A program made the position numbers and the translations under genes. A DNA stretch of 64,000 bases from Corbicula japonica. Taxonomy: Eukaryota; Mollusca; Bivalvia; Venerida; Cyrenidae. The notes beneath the pieces were generated by a model. It saw only the letters and a list, made by a program, of their open reading frames with translations. It was not told the DNA's origin and did no database searches. The stretch's first letter is position 1. Each line of letters opens with the position of its first letter. The stretch covers positions 6,758,001 to 6,822,000 of the forward strand of contig JAZAYU010000012.1 in NCBI GenBank assembly GCA_038501625.1, read 5' to 3'. Below, one piece after another: positions 23,258-35,900 of this stretch.

Positions 23258-24477
23258 AGCCTAGACCCCTGTGCCCTTGACCTTTGACCTACTGATCCCA
23301 TAATCAATAGGGTTCTTCTACTCAATAAGGGCTATTACCCTATTTAGCTTGAACGCTCTGGGTCAAGCGGTACTCCAGTAATTGACCGGATACGGTTTTT
23401 ACTCTTCGGGGCCCCTGTGACCTTGACCTTTGACCTACTGACCCCAAAATCAATAGGAGTCCTCTTCTCAATAAGGACATCCATCGTATGAAGTTTGAAT
23501 GGTCTGGGTAAAATAGAACTCCTATTATTGAGTGGAAACGGTTTTCACTCTTCAGGCCCCTGTGACCTTGACCTTTGACCTACTGACCCCAAAATCAATA
23601 GGGTTCTTCTAATCAAAAAGGGCTATCACCCTATTAATTTTGAAGGCTGTGGGTCAAACGGTACTCCAATTATTGAGCGGAAACGGTTTTCACTCTTCAG
23701 GCCCCTGTGACCTTGACCTTTGACCTACTGACCCCAAAATCAATAGGGTTCTTCTACTCTATAATGGCTATCAACCTATGAAGTTTGAAGTCCCTGGGTC
23801 AAAGGGTACTCAAGTTATGGAGCAGAAACGGTTTTCACTCTTCGGGCCCCTGTGACCTTGACCTTTGACCTACTGACATCAAAATCAATAGGGTTATTCT
23901 ACTCAACAAGGGCTGTCATCCTATGAAGTTTGAAGGCTCTGGGTCAAAGGGTACTCGAATTATTGAGCTGAAACGGTTTTCACTCTTCGGGCCCCTGTGA
24001 CCTTGACCTTTGACCTACTGACCCCAAAATCAGTAGGGCTCTTCTACTCAATAAGGGCTATCACCCTATGAAGTTTGAAGGCTCTGGGTCAAAGGGTACT
24101 CAAATTATTGAGCGGAAACGGTTTTCACTCTTTGGGTCACTGTGACCTTGACCTTTGACCTACTGACCCCAAAATCAATAGGGTTCTTCTACTCAATAAG
24201 GGCTATCACCCTATGAAGTTTGGAGGCTCTGGGTCAAAGGGTACTCGAGTTATTGAGTGGAAACGGTTTTCACTCTTTGGGTCACTGTGACCTTGACCTT
24301 TGACCTACTGACCCCAAAATCAATAGGGTTCTTCTACTCAATAAGGGCTATTACCCTATGAAGTTTGAAGGCTCTGGGTCAAAGGGTACTCGAGTTATTG
24401 AGCGGAAACGAAGTGTGACAGACGGAGTGACGGACAGGGCAAAAACAATATGTCTCCCCCAGAGGGGGGGAGACATA
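23187..24477 (+). mobile_element. Tandem-core element with 145-bp units, hairpin 3' end
   Basis: Left part ends in ATGTCTCCCCC and a long poly-C run (about 23,229-23,255). Eight units then follow at 145-146 base spacing, marked by GTGACCTTGACCTTTGACC at 23,416, 23,562, 23,707, 23,852, 23,997, 24,142 and 24,287, plus a diverged first unit at 23,271. The end has GACAGACGGAGTGACGGACA and a hairpin ATGTCTCCCCC-AGAG-GGGGGAGACAT followed by AAAAA. The layout (tandem core, ACGG-like tract, terminal hairpin) resembles bivalve pearl/Helitron-like non-autonomous elements. That class is inferred. Confidence 0.8.
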
Positions 24478-24921
24478 AAAATATAGCAAAATGTTTAATA
24501 TCACAGTACAGACGATTAAAGATGACAGTTATGGCAAACACTGATGACCGACTACAAGGTTTTGTCTTCATAATTAAAAGACTAACAGCTTGCTGATATA
24601 ATTTAATTATCAATCTGTCACAACAAAGACTTTGTAGGAAATCTAACACATCAGCCAGATTCATGTGAACACAAACCGTTATAACTGACACTGCTTGCTG
24701 TTTATTGCACGATTGAATATTAAACTTGCACACCTATGTATCTGAACACAACATGCTTTACACCTTTTCTCACCCACAAACATGATACAATTTTGAATTA
24801 CTTTTAACGCTGACTGAGAAATAAACGATTGGCTTACTGACACATTCTGCCTAATACCATGGATTCACACAGGTTTAATATCTGCATATTAAATCCTAAA
24901 CAATAAAACAAAACAAAAATA

Positions 24922-25449
24922 CTGTAAAGTTCCCTTTCAATGCCCCTCTCCTGATAAAAGCCCCTCATGTTTTTAGGGAAAATTAGTTTAGGCAATAGAA
25001 AATAAATTCCTAGATTCTCATCCTAATTTTGGGAAAAAATAGGGCAGGTTGGCGGGTTTTATTTTTTATTTATCATTTTCACTTTTTCTACAGACGCTTA
25101 TGTAGTTCAAAGATAAATAAACCTCCATCCGACTATGAATTGCCCATTCGCACTTAAATGTTTCATACTGCATTTTCATACTCTACCGATTCGTACTCTT
25201 AATGTAAATTTTGGTGTACGCATTTTTTTTCAAAATAAAAACATTCGGGCAAAGTGGTTTTGGAGGGGCGGCGGGGTTGAGAATTTAGGAATTAATTTTA
25301 TATTGCCTTATCAATATTTATTATCCAATATCCTTTAGAATCAAATATTAGAATAAACATAATTCATATAAATAATAAGCGCCTCCCCCCCCCCCCCCTC
25401 TTTCAGACAATATAACAACCTCAGGGGGCATTTAAAAGGACTTTTACAG
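24922..25449. mobile_element. TA-flanked 528-bp MITE (CTGTAAAGT ends)
   Basis: CTGTAAAGTTCCCTTTCAA at the left and TTTAAAAGGACTTTTACAG at the right are inverted, both flanked by TA, with TGCCCC/GGGGCA inside. It contains a poly-C run near 25,385. Confidence 0.75.
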
Positions 25450-25674
25450 TATATTTAGCAATTCCATGGCTTTAGGAATCTATCACTGGAAAAGTTGTCG
25501 ATTTTTGGTGGGGGTAGAATAAATCTTTGAAGCCAAAACAGACAATTTTACATTGGCAAAAATTTACAAAATTTAAAATTTATTTGTAAGACAATAGAAG
25601 GTTAAATTTTTTTTTTGAAGGTCTGAAATCGTCCTATTTTTACAAAAAATAAAAATCAATAAACTCTATATATA

Positions 25675-26091
25675 CAGTCAAACTTTGATGCCTCGAACAC
25701 AGTTCTCTCAAGCACCACCCTTCACTCGAACAGTCTGTCAGGTCTCAAACTAGAACTTTATATAACTTTATTGTTCTACTTTCTATCACTTGCACCACTC
25801 ATAACTGGAACAACCAATCAGTGTCCAGACAGTAAGTTTCAATGTTTTTCACACTCCTTGATTCAAAGAGACAGTTATCGTTAATCATCAAAGGTGCTGA
25901 ATTTAATTATTAACAAACTTTTATTGTTTTTATCAAATATCTTAGCTGTTTTAATTGTGTTAATACATTAACTAGACAATCATAGATGTGACCTGTTGCC
26001 CATTCTCGCCAACTGTCCAAAAGCTCGAACTAACAATCGCTCGAACAAAGTTTGCCCGTCACATAATGTTTGAGCCTTTGAGGTTTAACTG
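25675..26091. mobile_element. TA-flanked 417-bp pogo/Tigger-like MITE
   Basis: CAGTCAAACTTTGATGCCTC at the left mirrors GAGCCTTTGAGGTTTAACTG at the right, with TA on both sides. Repeated CTCGAAC/GCTCGAAC words occur inside. CAGT-(A/C)AAC ends are pogo-like. Confidence 0.75.
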
Positions 26092-26099
26092 TACATGTT

Positions 26100-26225
26100 T
26101 TTATGCATGTGCTACCAGTGTAGAATCACAAGCACATTCATAATGTCAGATATGGATCTCATTTGGTCATATTTTGTTCATAAATAACCTAATGAATTAA
26201 AATGCCAAAAGTGTAGATCCTGGCA
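26100..26225 (-). repeat. Family A fragment truncated by a B fragment
   Basis: The spacer TTCATAAATAACCTAATGAAT and parts of modules remain. It breaks off at GTGTAGATCCTGGCATGG. Confidence 0.6.
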
Positions 26226-26320
26226 TGGAAATGGGGACTGGTCGCCATTTCAGCAATTAGATGCTTGAGATTTGAGACTGGTCTCAAGAATTAGTTTTAC
26301 GATCTTGTGCACAGTTTGGT
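26226..26320. repeat. Family B right half
   Basis: GGTCGCCATTTCAGCAATTA to TTTACGATCTTGTGC. The left half is missing. Confidence 0.75.
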
Positions 26321-26348
26321 TTGTATCTACATGGCAATACACAGGATG

Positions 26349-26354
26349 TTTAAT
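26349..26354 (-). terminator. Possible UCHL3 poly(A) signal
   Basis: ATTAAA on the minus strand, about 490 bases after the UCHL3 stop. A stronger AATAAA (minus) lies at about 25,921-25,926. Neither is proven. Confidence 0.25.
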
Positions 26355-26457
26355 TCCGGATTTCATCTATTCAATCAGTGCAAATGTAAGTACAGCAAAC
26401 AATCAACAAGTAGAGATAAAGTATTAATAGTAAACACAAGACGTGATCATTTTCATC

Positions 26458-26697
26458 CTTTACTCCATATATACGCATTTTATGGCATGGGTTACCAGTG
26501 TAGATCCAGATCAGCCAGCACCCTCGTGCTGTCTGATCAGGATCTGCACTGTTCGCTTTCAGGTCATGGAAAAGCATGAATTGTTTGAATATATCAAGAA
26601 GTGAACAGTGCAGATCCTGATCAGATAGCACTGAGATATTTCGACTGATCTACACTGTCTGCTGATGCAAAATAAGCAAATATATGCAGTAAAGGGT
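26458..26697. repeat. Family A MITE, spacer diverged
   Basis: CCTTTACTCCATATATACGC left end, GCAGTAAAGGG right end. It would fall in the UCHL3 3' UTR if that reaches the 26,349 signal. Confidence 0.75.
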
Positions 26698-26841
26698 ACA
26701 TAAAGAAAAGAGCACTTTTAAAAATAAACAGAATTGCAATATTGAACCACCACTTCCAACATCAATGTTTTGTCCAAATATGACAAGCTTTCATAAAGTA
26801 ATTCTTTGTACGGAACATTTTGAGTTATGACTGGATCTGTG

Positions 26842-26928
26842 TTATGAAACGTTAGCTAGTGCCATCAGGGTAAAGTTGAGCTCGGCAGGGTCTCGCTCCA
26901 TAAACTTCTTCACAACAGCTATGGAATC
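26842..26928 (-). CDS. UCHL3: UCHL3 last coding exon
   Basis: After acceptor TTATTTCAG it reads DSIAVVKKFMERDPAELN followed by FTLMALANVS and TAA: 28 residues, phase 0. It corresponds to the C-terminal helix and strand of UCHL3 (KKFMERDPDELRF in human). Confidence 0.9.
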   Translation of the reverse strand, partial: DSIAVVKKFMERDPAELNFTLMALANVS

Positions 26929-29900
26929 CTGAAATAAAAAGATAAACTACCGTAATATTATACTAACATATATATAATTACAATGTTAACCCTTCAATTC
27001 ATACATACAGGTTTTATAGCTTGTGCGACCAGTGTAGATCTGGATCAGTTGGCACACTTGCGGCATCTGGTTTTACACAGGTTGCTTCTTCAGGTCAAAA
27101 CCAGCCAAATAAATCTAAAAGTAAACAGTGTAGATCCAGATCCGACAGCACATATGTCCCTGCTGATCTGGATCTATTTTTTTTTGGCCCAAGTGACAAC
27201 ATCCAGATACCAAGGAGTATATGGTTAACTGATGTTAACAACTAGGCCTAAGATCATAAAACTAAAACTGGAGACCAGTCTCAAATCTAAAGCAGCAGAT
27301 GCTTGAGATTTGAGGCCGGTCTTCAAACTCAGGTTTATGATCTAGGGCATTGATGCTAGTTACTGCTAATATCATGGTTTTACCTTAACCCTTTCCTGTA
27401 TAGATACGCATTTTTACGCATGTGCGACCAGTGTAGATCCAGATCAGCCGGCACATCCGTGCCGTCTGATCAGGATCTGCACTGGTCGCATTTTGGTCAG
27501 AAATAACCTAATAAATCAAAAAGCGAACAGTTTAGATCCTGATGTGCTGGCTGATCTGGATCTAAACTGTTCGCCCTAGCAATAAAGGTGTGTCTGTACA
27601 GGAAAGGGTTAAAATTCTATAATCACTGTGAGTTCCAAACAAAACATGATACAAGTTAATGGCTAACTTTAAATCTCCCACATAGGATATCAATATGATT
27701 TGAGCAAGTACATTTTTTAAATTATTTATAATAAACAGAGCAGGCAAATCGTATGATCAATATAAAAAAATGTTGTGCACAAAAAAAGCTCTTCTAAAGT
27801 TTGCATTTTAAGTAAATCAATGGAATTATGGTGTGTGAAAAGGGGACTTAAAATGCAATTTACCACAATGGAAAGGTGACAAGAAATATTTTATTACCGC
27901 CAGTAGTATTCATACCTTACATTCCTATCATACCTGACTATTTAAGTGGTCCACTTACAAGGTCATCAGGAAAACTAATACCACAAAAAATATATCCTAC
28001 TTATTTACATTACGAGGGTTGCATGCAAGACCGTCATATCTTCTTCTGTACTTAAATGTAGTTTTCACAGTACTGCGTCCAATTTGATTTAGATATAATA
28101 TTATTTCATTAAAATAAAACAAGTGCTACCTGGAAGTTAAGGACTTAATAACCCTTTTCTCCATATATACAGTTTTTTTCTTGTGTGTGATCACTGTAGA
28201 TCTAGATCAGATGGCATAAATGTGGATCTACACTTGTCACTTCTTGGTCAGAAATAGCCTATTTAAAGGCCCAATAAACTTGTCAAACAGCATATTTTTT
28301 ATTAACTTCAACATTTTAGATTTCACCTGTATGCATAATAACACAAAAAATAAACCTTACAATAAGAAAAGGGTATTATCTTATTGATTTGCAGCATGTT
28401 TTGCGGATCGTTTATCTTGTATACAAAACAAACAGTGAATCTTTCCGAGCTGATTTTCGGCAACTCTCGGCCGGCGACGGTCACTAATTATGCAACAGTG
28501 CATAAATTTATGACGTATTCCCCACTAAAAGCCGTTACCGGGATGACGTCACCGCGTTCTGCATTCTTAGGGTCCCATACGGAAAAAAAACGATAACTTT
28601 TTGCCGAGTGATTGTAAACATTGGTTAGTAATTTTGTGGGCTACAAAAATACTGTTCGGACCGGGTCTCAATGATTGGGGATTGTTTGAGAACATTAATA
28701 TTTGGTCATTTATACTTTCTTTTGAAAAGGGTCAACGTGTTTAATTAATATTCACAATGAAAAAAACAACGTTTTGACAAGTTTATTGGGCCTTTAACAT
28801 AAGAGCCATGTAGATCCTGATCAGACAGAATGGCTGTGTTGGCTTATTAAATCTGGAACAAGACTGTTTGCCTTATCCCATGGAGTAAACGGTTAATGTA
28901 TATTCAGGTGCACATTTTGTCAGAAGTGGAAACCAATTATGTTATCTTAACCCTTTCCTCCATAGACACACCTTTATTGCATGGGCAAACAGTTTAGATC
29001 CAGATCAGCCGTCACATCCGTGCCGTCTGATCATGATCTAAACTGTTCGCTTTTTGATTCGTTAGGTTATTTGTGACTAAAATGCGACCAGTGCAGATCC
29101 TGTACGGATGTTCCGGCTGATCTGGATCTACAATGGTCGCACATGCGTAAAAATCTTATATATGAAGGAAAGGGTTAAGCTCATAATTTAGTGGCAGGAA
29201 CTATGTGCTGCTGGTATAACTAATTGGCTGAAAATGCTGGTATCACTAATTGGCGGAAAATGAGAACTATAGATATGACACATGCATGATGGGATGTGGT
29301 AAGAGCATGACAAGTTGTATCATTGTAATGGGACACTGGTGCAATCCTTCACACCCATATCAGTGCTCTCCAACATTACCATATTAGGTGTTCACAGAAC
29401 TAAGTATGGAAAAATCAAGATGGTTTCCCGCTTGATAACCCATAAAAAGAATATTAAATTAAAAGTTATTTTTGGTATACATGTTATCTAAATTTAACAA
29501 GTTTCAATAAATAAAAAGTAAACAGACTAGATTCTAAGACCAGAGTAGACAGCCCCTGTCATCAAAGTAGACCCTCTTCCTGCCCCTATTTTATATACCC
29601 CTAACTGGATGTCAGAAGGAAGCTAGCAGAGTTCACTTTTGGTCTCGTTGTTTGGCTTTTCCAAGTTCTACTTATCACCACTGTTGGATGTATTTCACAA
29701 TTTGTAAACCATTTGGCTTTAATCCCAGTGTAGATCCAGATCAGCATGCAATGAACATGAGGTATCAAAGACATACTTTCCAATATCTGGAATTGTAATA
29801 TTCTGTTCTGGGTGGTGAACTGTTAACTATATTCCAGGATAAAATTTTGTGGAATTTTATGAAACATCATTTTCACGGGTTCTTACTTGTTAATTGTTTT

Positions 29901-32900
29901 CAATTGTAAAATCATGTTTATGTACAATTCTTTATTTTTTAATGGCAGGGTGGGGGAATGAGGGTTAAATTGGGCAGGTCGTTTACAAAATCATGTATGA
30001 ATTCACAGTAGTAAGTTTCACTAAATTTCCTTTAGTTGTATTGTTTTTTTGTTTCTAGTGTTTAATAGACGGTCATTAAAATACAACCATGACGTCTAGA
30101 AGTTAAGGTAAAAAGTGAATATGCTGTTGTAAGAACACATTAAGTATGTGTTTTCACTTAGCAACAAGTAATTATAACATTTTATGTGTTTTGGCATGAT
30201 CTTATTTAATAATAACTGTTAATTATGCAAAACTGATACTGGTATATTTATTCTAAATCTGTAATTATATACAAAGTATATGTCTTTGCTGAGAATTATA
30301 ATGTACAAACTAAGATTGTTAAATTATCTGTTATTTAAAAATAACACTTCAAGAGGTTTTTTCCACAATTATTTTTCTCACATTTAAACATGTAGCTTAA
30401 AAATATAATCTTATAGCCATGGCAACCATGTGGTTTTCACAGATACCATAAATATTTGTGGTTTTTCTCACAATTCTATACCAGTCGCATCTATCTGCAA
30501 GGACAAATATAGCCTACACCCAATGTTACATGTTAGGATGTTGCTACCAATAGAATGATAAACAAGTCATAACATCAAGAGAAAGATAAACAAGTTTGGT
30601 ACTCGTGTCCTAAACCAGTATCACATCGGTCATATGATACTATGATTTTCGAAAAAACATGAGTGAATTCTTAACCCTTTAATCCATGGGATATCAGTAA
30701 ATACAGTCACCTGAGTGTAAAAAGGGTATAAGTACTGTAATATCATTTAATTTCTCATGGATCAAATTTCGCTCAAATAACATAAGTGACATTTTCGCGA
30801 GGGCTAAAATTCGCGCATTTGTATTATTCAATAAGACAAGATATTATATGGTTTGATTTCGCTAGGATTTGATTTCGCGCACTAACTCTAGCGTGAAATA
30901 TGCGAAAATTAAACCAGTGCCAAATATAATGTCACTACAGTACTATTTGAAATAAGTAGGAGATATCCTATTTCTGCTCTAAGGTGACAATAGCATGGGC
31001 TCTCAATGTAGATCCGGATCTATCCATGCATCCATCCGTGCAGTCTTATCAGGATCTACACTCTTATTTCTGACCAAGATAAGAAATGTGTAGATCCCAA
31101 TCACCTCTTAATCTATGCAGTCTAATCAGGATCTACACCGTTTGCTATTAGATTCATTAGGTTATTTCTGACCAAGACATGAACAGTGTAGATCCAGATC
31201 AGACAGATCTTCAATAATTATTCCACGGCCCAAGATCATAAATCTAAGTTTTGAGATCAGTCTCAAATCTCAAGGATCTGATTGGCTGAAATGGTGACTG
31301 GTCGCCATTTCAGCCAATCATATGCTTGAGATTTGAGACTGATCTCCAGATTTAGTTTTATGATCTTGGGCTCAGATGTGATGAAAAGAAGTTTCAATGA
31401 AGTAAAGGATTAAAAAAAGAGTTAACTAAGGTCAAGTCAATTTCATGATTTTCAGTGTTGCTACCCACAGAGATATAAAATATCAGTTACTGTTTTGAAT
31501 CAATATTCCATTAATGGTTTCAGATGCCATATATAATCATGAATGAATTCTTTACTGAGATCTGTCTTTATTTGTAAAACAGTTTTTAGAAAACCTAAAA
31601 GTAAATCTACAATTGTTCATTTAACTTCATTAATCTTAAGTATAAATACCATATGGGCAAAAATCCAGGACATGAGCGAACATGATAATGTTGGGAAATA
31701 CCCTATTTTATTTACGAGAAGGAAGTGTGAACTTAGTCTAGTATTTCATTATTGTAAAAATTTAATGATCATGCATACCATCATGAAAAGTTCAGCCAAT
31801 CATCTCATTACACAAGCATCACAATATAGTCAGGGCCAAAAATCATGAAACTAAATCAGGAGACCAGTCTCAAATCTCAAGCATCTGATTGAATGAAATG
31901 GCGACCTCAAATCTCAAGCATCTGATTGGATGAAATGGTCTCGGGCATCTGATTGGATGAAATGGTCTCAGGCATCTCATTGGATGAAATGGCGACCAGT
32001 CACCATTTCATCCAATCAGATGCTTGAGATTTGAGACTGGTCTCCAATCTACGTTTTATAATCTTGGGCCCTGGTCATAGTACAGCAATAGTTTATAAAA
32101 CCACACCACTGAGTTCTGTAAAACCCCTTATAAAGACCTCTCCCAAATTAAGACCACCTCAATTATACGACCAATATTTAACCCTTTCCTGGATATATAC
32201 GCATTTTTACGCGTGTGCGACCAGTGTAGATCCAGATCAGCCGGCACATCCGTGCCATCTGATCAGGATCTGCACTGGTCGCTTTTTGGTCAGAAATAAC
32301 ATAATGAATCAAAAAGCGAACAGTTAGATCCTGATCAGACGGCACGGATGTGCCGGCTGATCTGGATCTAAACTGTTCGCCCTAGCAATAAAGGTGTAAC
32401 TATACAGGAATGGGTTAAACGTCCCTTTGAACAGACTATCAGCCAAACCTGTCTTCAAAGACCAGTCAGGGGATAACCTTGAAGTGATCTTTGAAGGCAG
32501 GTGGTCTTTGTTCATAAGTGAAATTGATCTTTTTATCAGATAGTGGGGCAAATTAATTGTGGTCTTTACCGATAGGTAGTCTTTGTTAACAAGTAGTCTT
32601 CAACACAGGTTCAACTGTATTTTCCTTCCCTTAGACCACCACACTATTAACCCTTTCCTCCACAGATACACATTTTTTTGCACGTGCAACAAGTGAAGAT
32701 CCAGATCAGCCAGAAGATCCATGCCTTCTTATCTGGATTTGCACTGGGGTCTTTCTGGTCAGAAATAACCTAATCAAAAAGCAAACAGTGTGCCACAGAT
32801 GTGCCAGCTGATCTGGATTTACACTGTTCCCCATGCCATTAAGGCATATAATTTATGGAGGAAAGAGTTAAGACCACTTCTGTCCAGTGCCCAAGATTAT

Positions 32901-35900
32901 AAAACTGAGAATGGAAACCAGTCTCAAATCTCAAGCATCTGATTGGCTGAAATAGCGACCAGTCGCCATTTCAGCCAATCAGATCCTTGAGATTTGAGAC
33001 TGGTTTCTAATCTCAGCTTTATAACCTTGGGGACAGTAGTAGAGGACATCTAAATATAGAGGTTTTATTGTATTTGAGTTTTACTGACAGATCAGACTGG
33101 GTGGCCAGGCTGCCAGCAATGTGGCTGCAAATTCCCTTAATCTTTTAACTCTTTCCTCCATAGATATACCTTTATTATGTGGGCAAACAGTTAAGATCCA
33201 GATCACATCTGTGCCGTCTGATCAGGATCTGAACTGTTCGCTTTTTAATTCATTAGGTTATTTCTGACCAAAATGTGACCAGTGCATATCCTGATCAGAC
33301 AGTATGGATGTGCCGGCTGATCTGGATCTACACTGGTCACACATGTGTAAAAATGTTTTTATATGAAGGAAAGGGTTAATAACTGCTACAAAAAATGTCT
33401 CGGTTGCCTAGAAGCTAAAACCTAAAGGGAGAGGTCAATAGGCTCCAAGAATATGGAGAACAAAGTGTTACTTATTCTAATATAGCCCTGTTGGGACAAA
33501 ATGTGGTCTTAATAGAACTACTAAGTACACATTCTCTTTAGCACAGTGGATAAGGCATCCACCTATGGAATGAGAGGTCCCTCTCTGGGCTTGTACTAAT
33601 ATGGCCAGGTAGGGAGCCTCAAACTACTTAAACAATAGTTAATGGTAGAGAGGGAGCCTCAAGCTACTTAACCCTTTCCTCCATAGATACACCTAAATTG
33701 CATGGGCGAACAGTTTAGATCCAGATCATATGGCACATCTGTCCCGTCTGATCAGGATCTAAACTGTTTGCTTTTTCATTTGTTAGGTTATTTCTGACCA
33801 AAATGCAACCAGTGCAGATCCTGATCAGACAGTATGGATGTGCCAGCTGATCGCACATGTGTAAAAACGGGTATTTATGGAGGAAAGGGTTAAACAAGTT
33901 AATGGCTTTTTTAAAGGTGGTATAATAAGCTTCTAAGGCTGGCAAAGGGGTGACACTACAGTAAATGGTGTCACATAAGCCCGATAGGCTGGCCCTTTAA
34001 AAAAGAGGTTACATTAAGATAAAAGGATTTGTGTAAGTCAACGATGCTTGTCTTTTAAATTAGAGTGGCACTATGGTAAAAGGAGTCACATAAGCCTGGT
34101 AGGCTGGCTCTTTAAAAAGGGGTTACACTATAGTCACATAAAAGCGAGATGCTGGCCATTTAAATATGGGTGACACTATGATGAAAAGGTGTCACATAAT
34201 ACTCACAAGCTGGCACTTTTAAAATGGGGTAACACTTCTAACTAATAGTACTTTTTCGAATGAGATTTAAACCAGGTTCCGGGATAGTTCTGCAGTTGCA
34301 GAGTCCTCGGTATCTTATTCCTCCATAGATCCACATCAGCCAGCACATCTGTGCCGTCTGATCAGGATCTGCACTGGTCACATTTTGGTCAGAAATAACC
34401 TAAAAAATCAAAAAGCGAACAGTTTAGATCCTGATCAGAAAGCTGGAATGTGCTGGTTGATCTGGATCTAAACTGTTGGCCCATGCAATAAAGGTGTAAC
34501 TATGGAGGAAATGACTAATACTCTTCTGGAGGCATCACTCGTATGGTCATCACGTAGTGACGATATTAAATAAGTCTTAAATACAAACAATTAAATGTGT
34601 TACAAAAGTCTGAGAGGAGGCCCTTTAAAAACGAGTGACAATGATAAATAAACACTTTTCATCATAATGGCTGACACATCCGAGATTCCACCAAGTTAGT
34701 AATGCTCAAATGGTTGTAAAATGATTTTCCCTGGCGGAGAAAGAGAATGTCTCCCAATGAAATGATCTTCTTTAATTTACTGCTTATCTCATACAATAAC
34801 ATTCTTTCCTTTACTATTAGAGTTTAAGTACCGAACCAGTTCAAAAGGTTATCTAACAAACAAAGATTTAAATTTCAAAAACCAGGTTATTAAATTTTAA
34901 GACAATAATATTAAATACTTATGGTATTACTTCTCAGTATTTCATTCATGGAAAATTTTGGGCCAGCAGATCTATTCAGTTTGACCTTAATTATGATTTT
35001 GCCCTTGATCAAAACAAGTATCGGAGAACAGGGCAAACAGTACAAAATCAAAACACTTCAACAGGTATTGAGGAAAAGCGTAGGCGTTTTTATGAATGAA
35101 CAAATAAACCACTCAGCGTGCAGCATGAATGATTTTTACAACTTTTACGTTTTTTGTGAGAGAAGATTAAATGTAAATGTGATATCATGATGGTTAAAGT
35201 GTTTTTCATGATTTGTTAATGGGTACAGGCTGTCTGAACATGATACTGTCTGTTTACTGATCATGAATTATCTTGTTATCTCGTTTTTCATTTCAAAATC
35301 TGACGACATAGTACAATTTCTGGGAAACCAAAACTGAAACTACAAGTTAACATTCCTAAACTAATTTTTCCCACATGACGCCTAAACATAAACCAAAATA
35401 CATGTACAAATACAGAAAAACCTCTCATTAACACCCTAAAATAAAAACCTGCCCCATAATATCACCAATATTTTTAAGTCCCTTACTACCTTTTTAAAAT
35501 TATTTTCTACCCCAAGAACAAATACTAGAAAACCCCTCATTAAGACAACCCCAAAATTAAGAGACCAGTATGACCAGTATTTATAAGTCCCTTATTACCT
35601 TTTTCAATCATTTTCTAAGTTGAACCCAAATACAAAATGTACTAGAAAACCCCTCATTAAGACAACCCCAAAATTAAAACCGCCCCTATATTAAGATCAG
35701 TTTTTTAAAGTCCCTTATTACCTTTTTGAATCATTTTCGACCCAAAAATACAAGAACTAGAAAACCCGTCATTAAGACAACCCCTATTTAAAGTCCCTTT
35801 TATCATTTATTACCCGAAACTAAGACCACCTCACTTTTAAGATCACTTTCGTAGAGTCACAGAGGTTGTCTTAACTACAATCTCACTTAAGTCAGATCTA

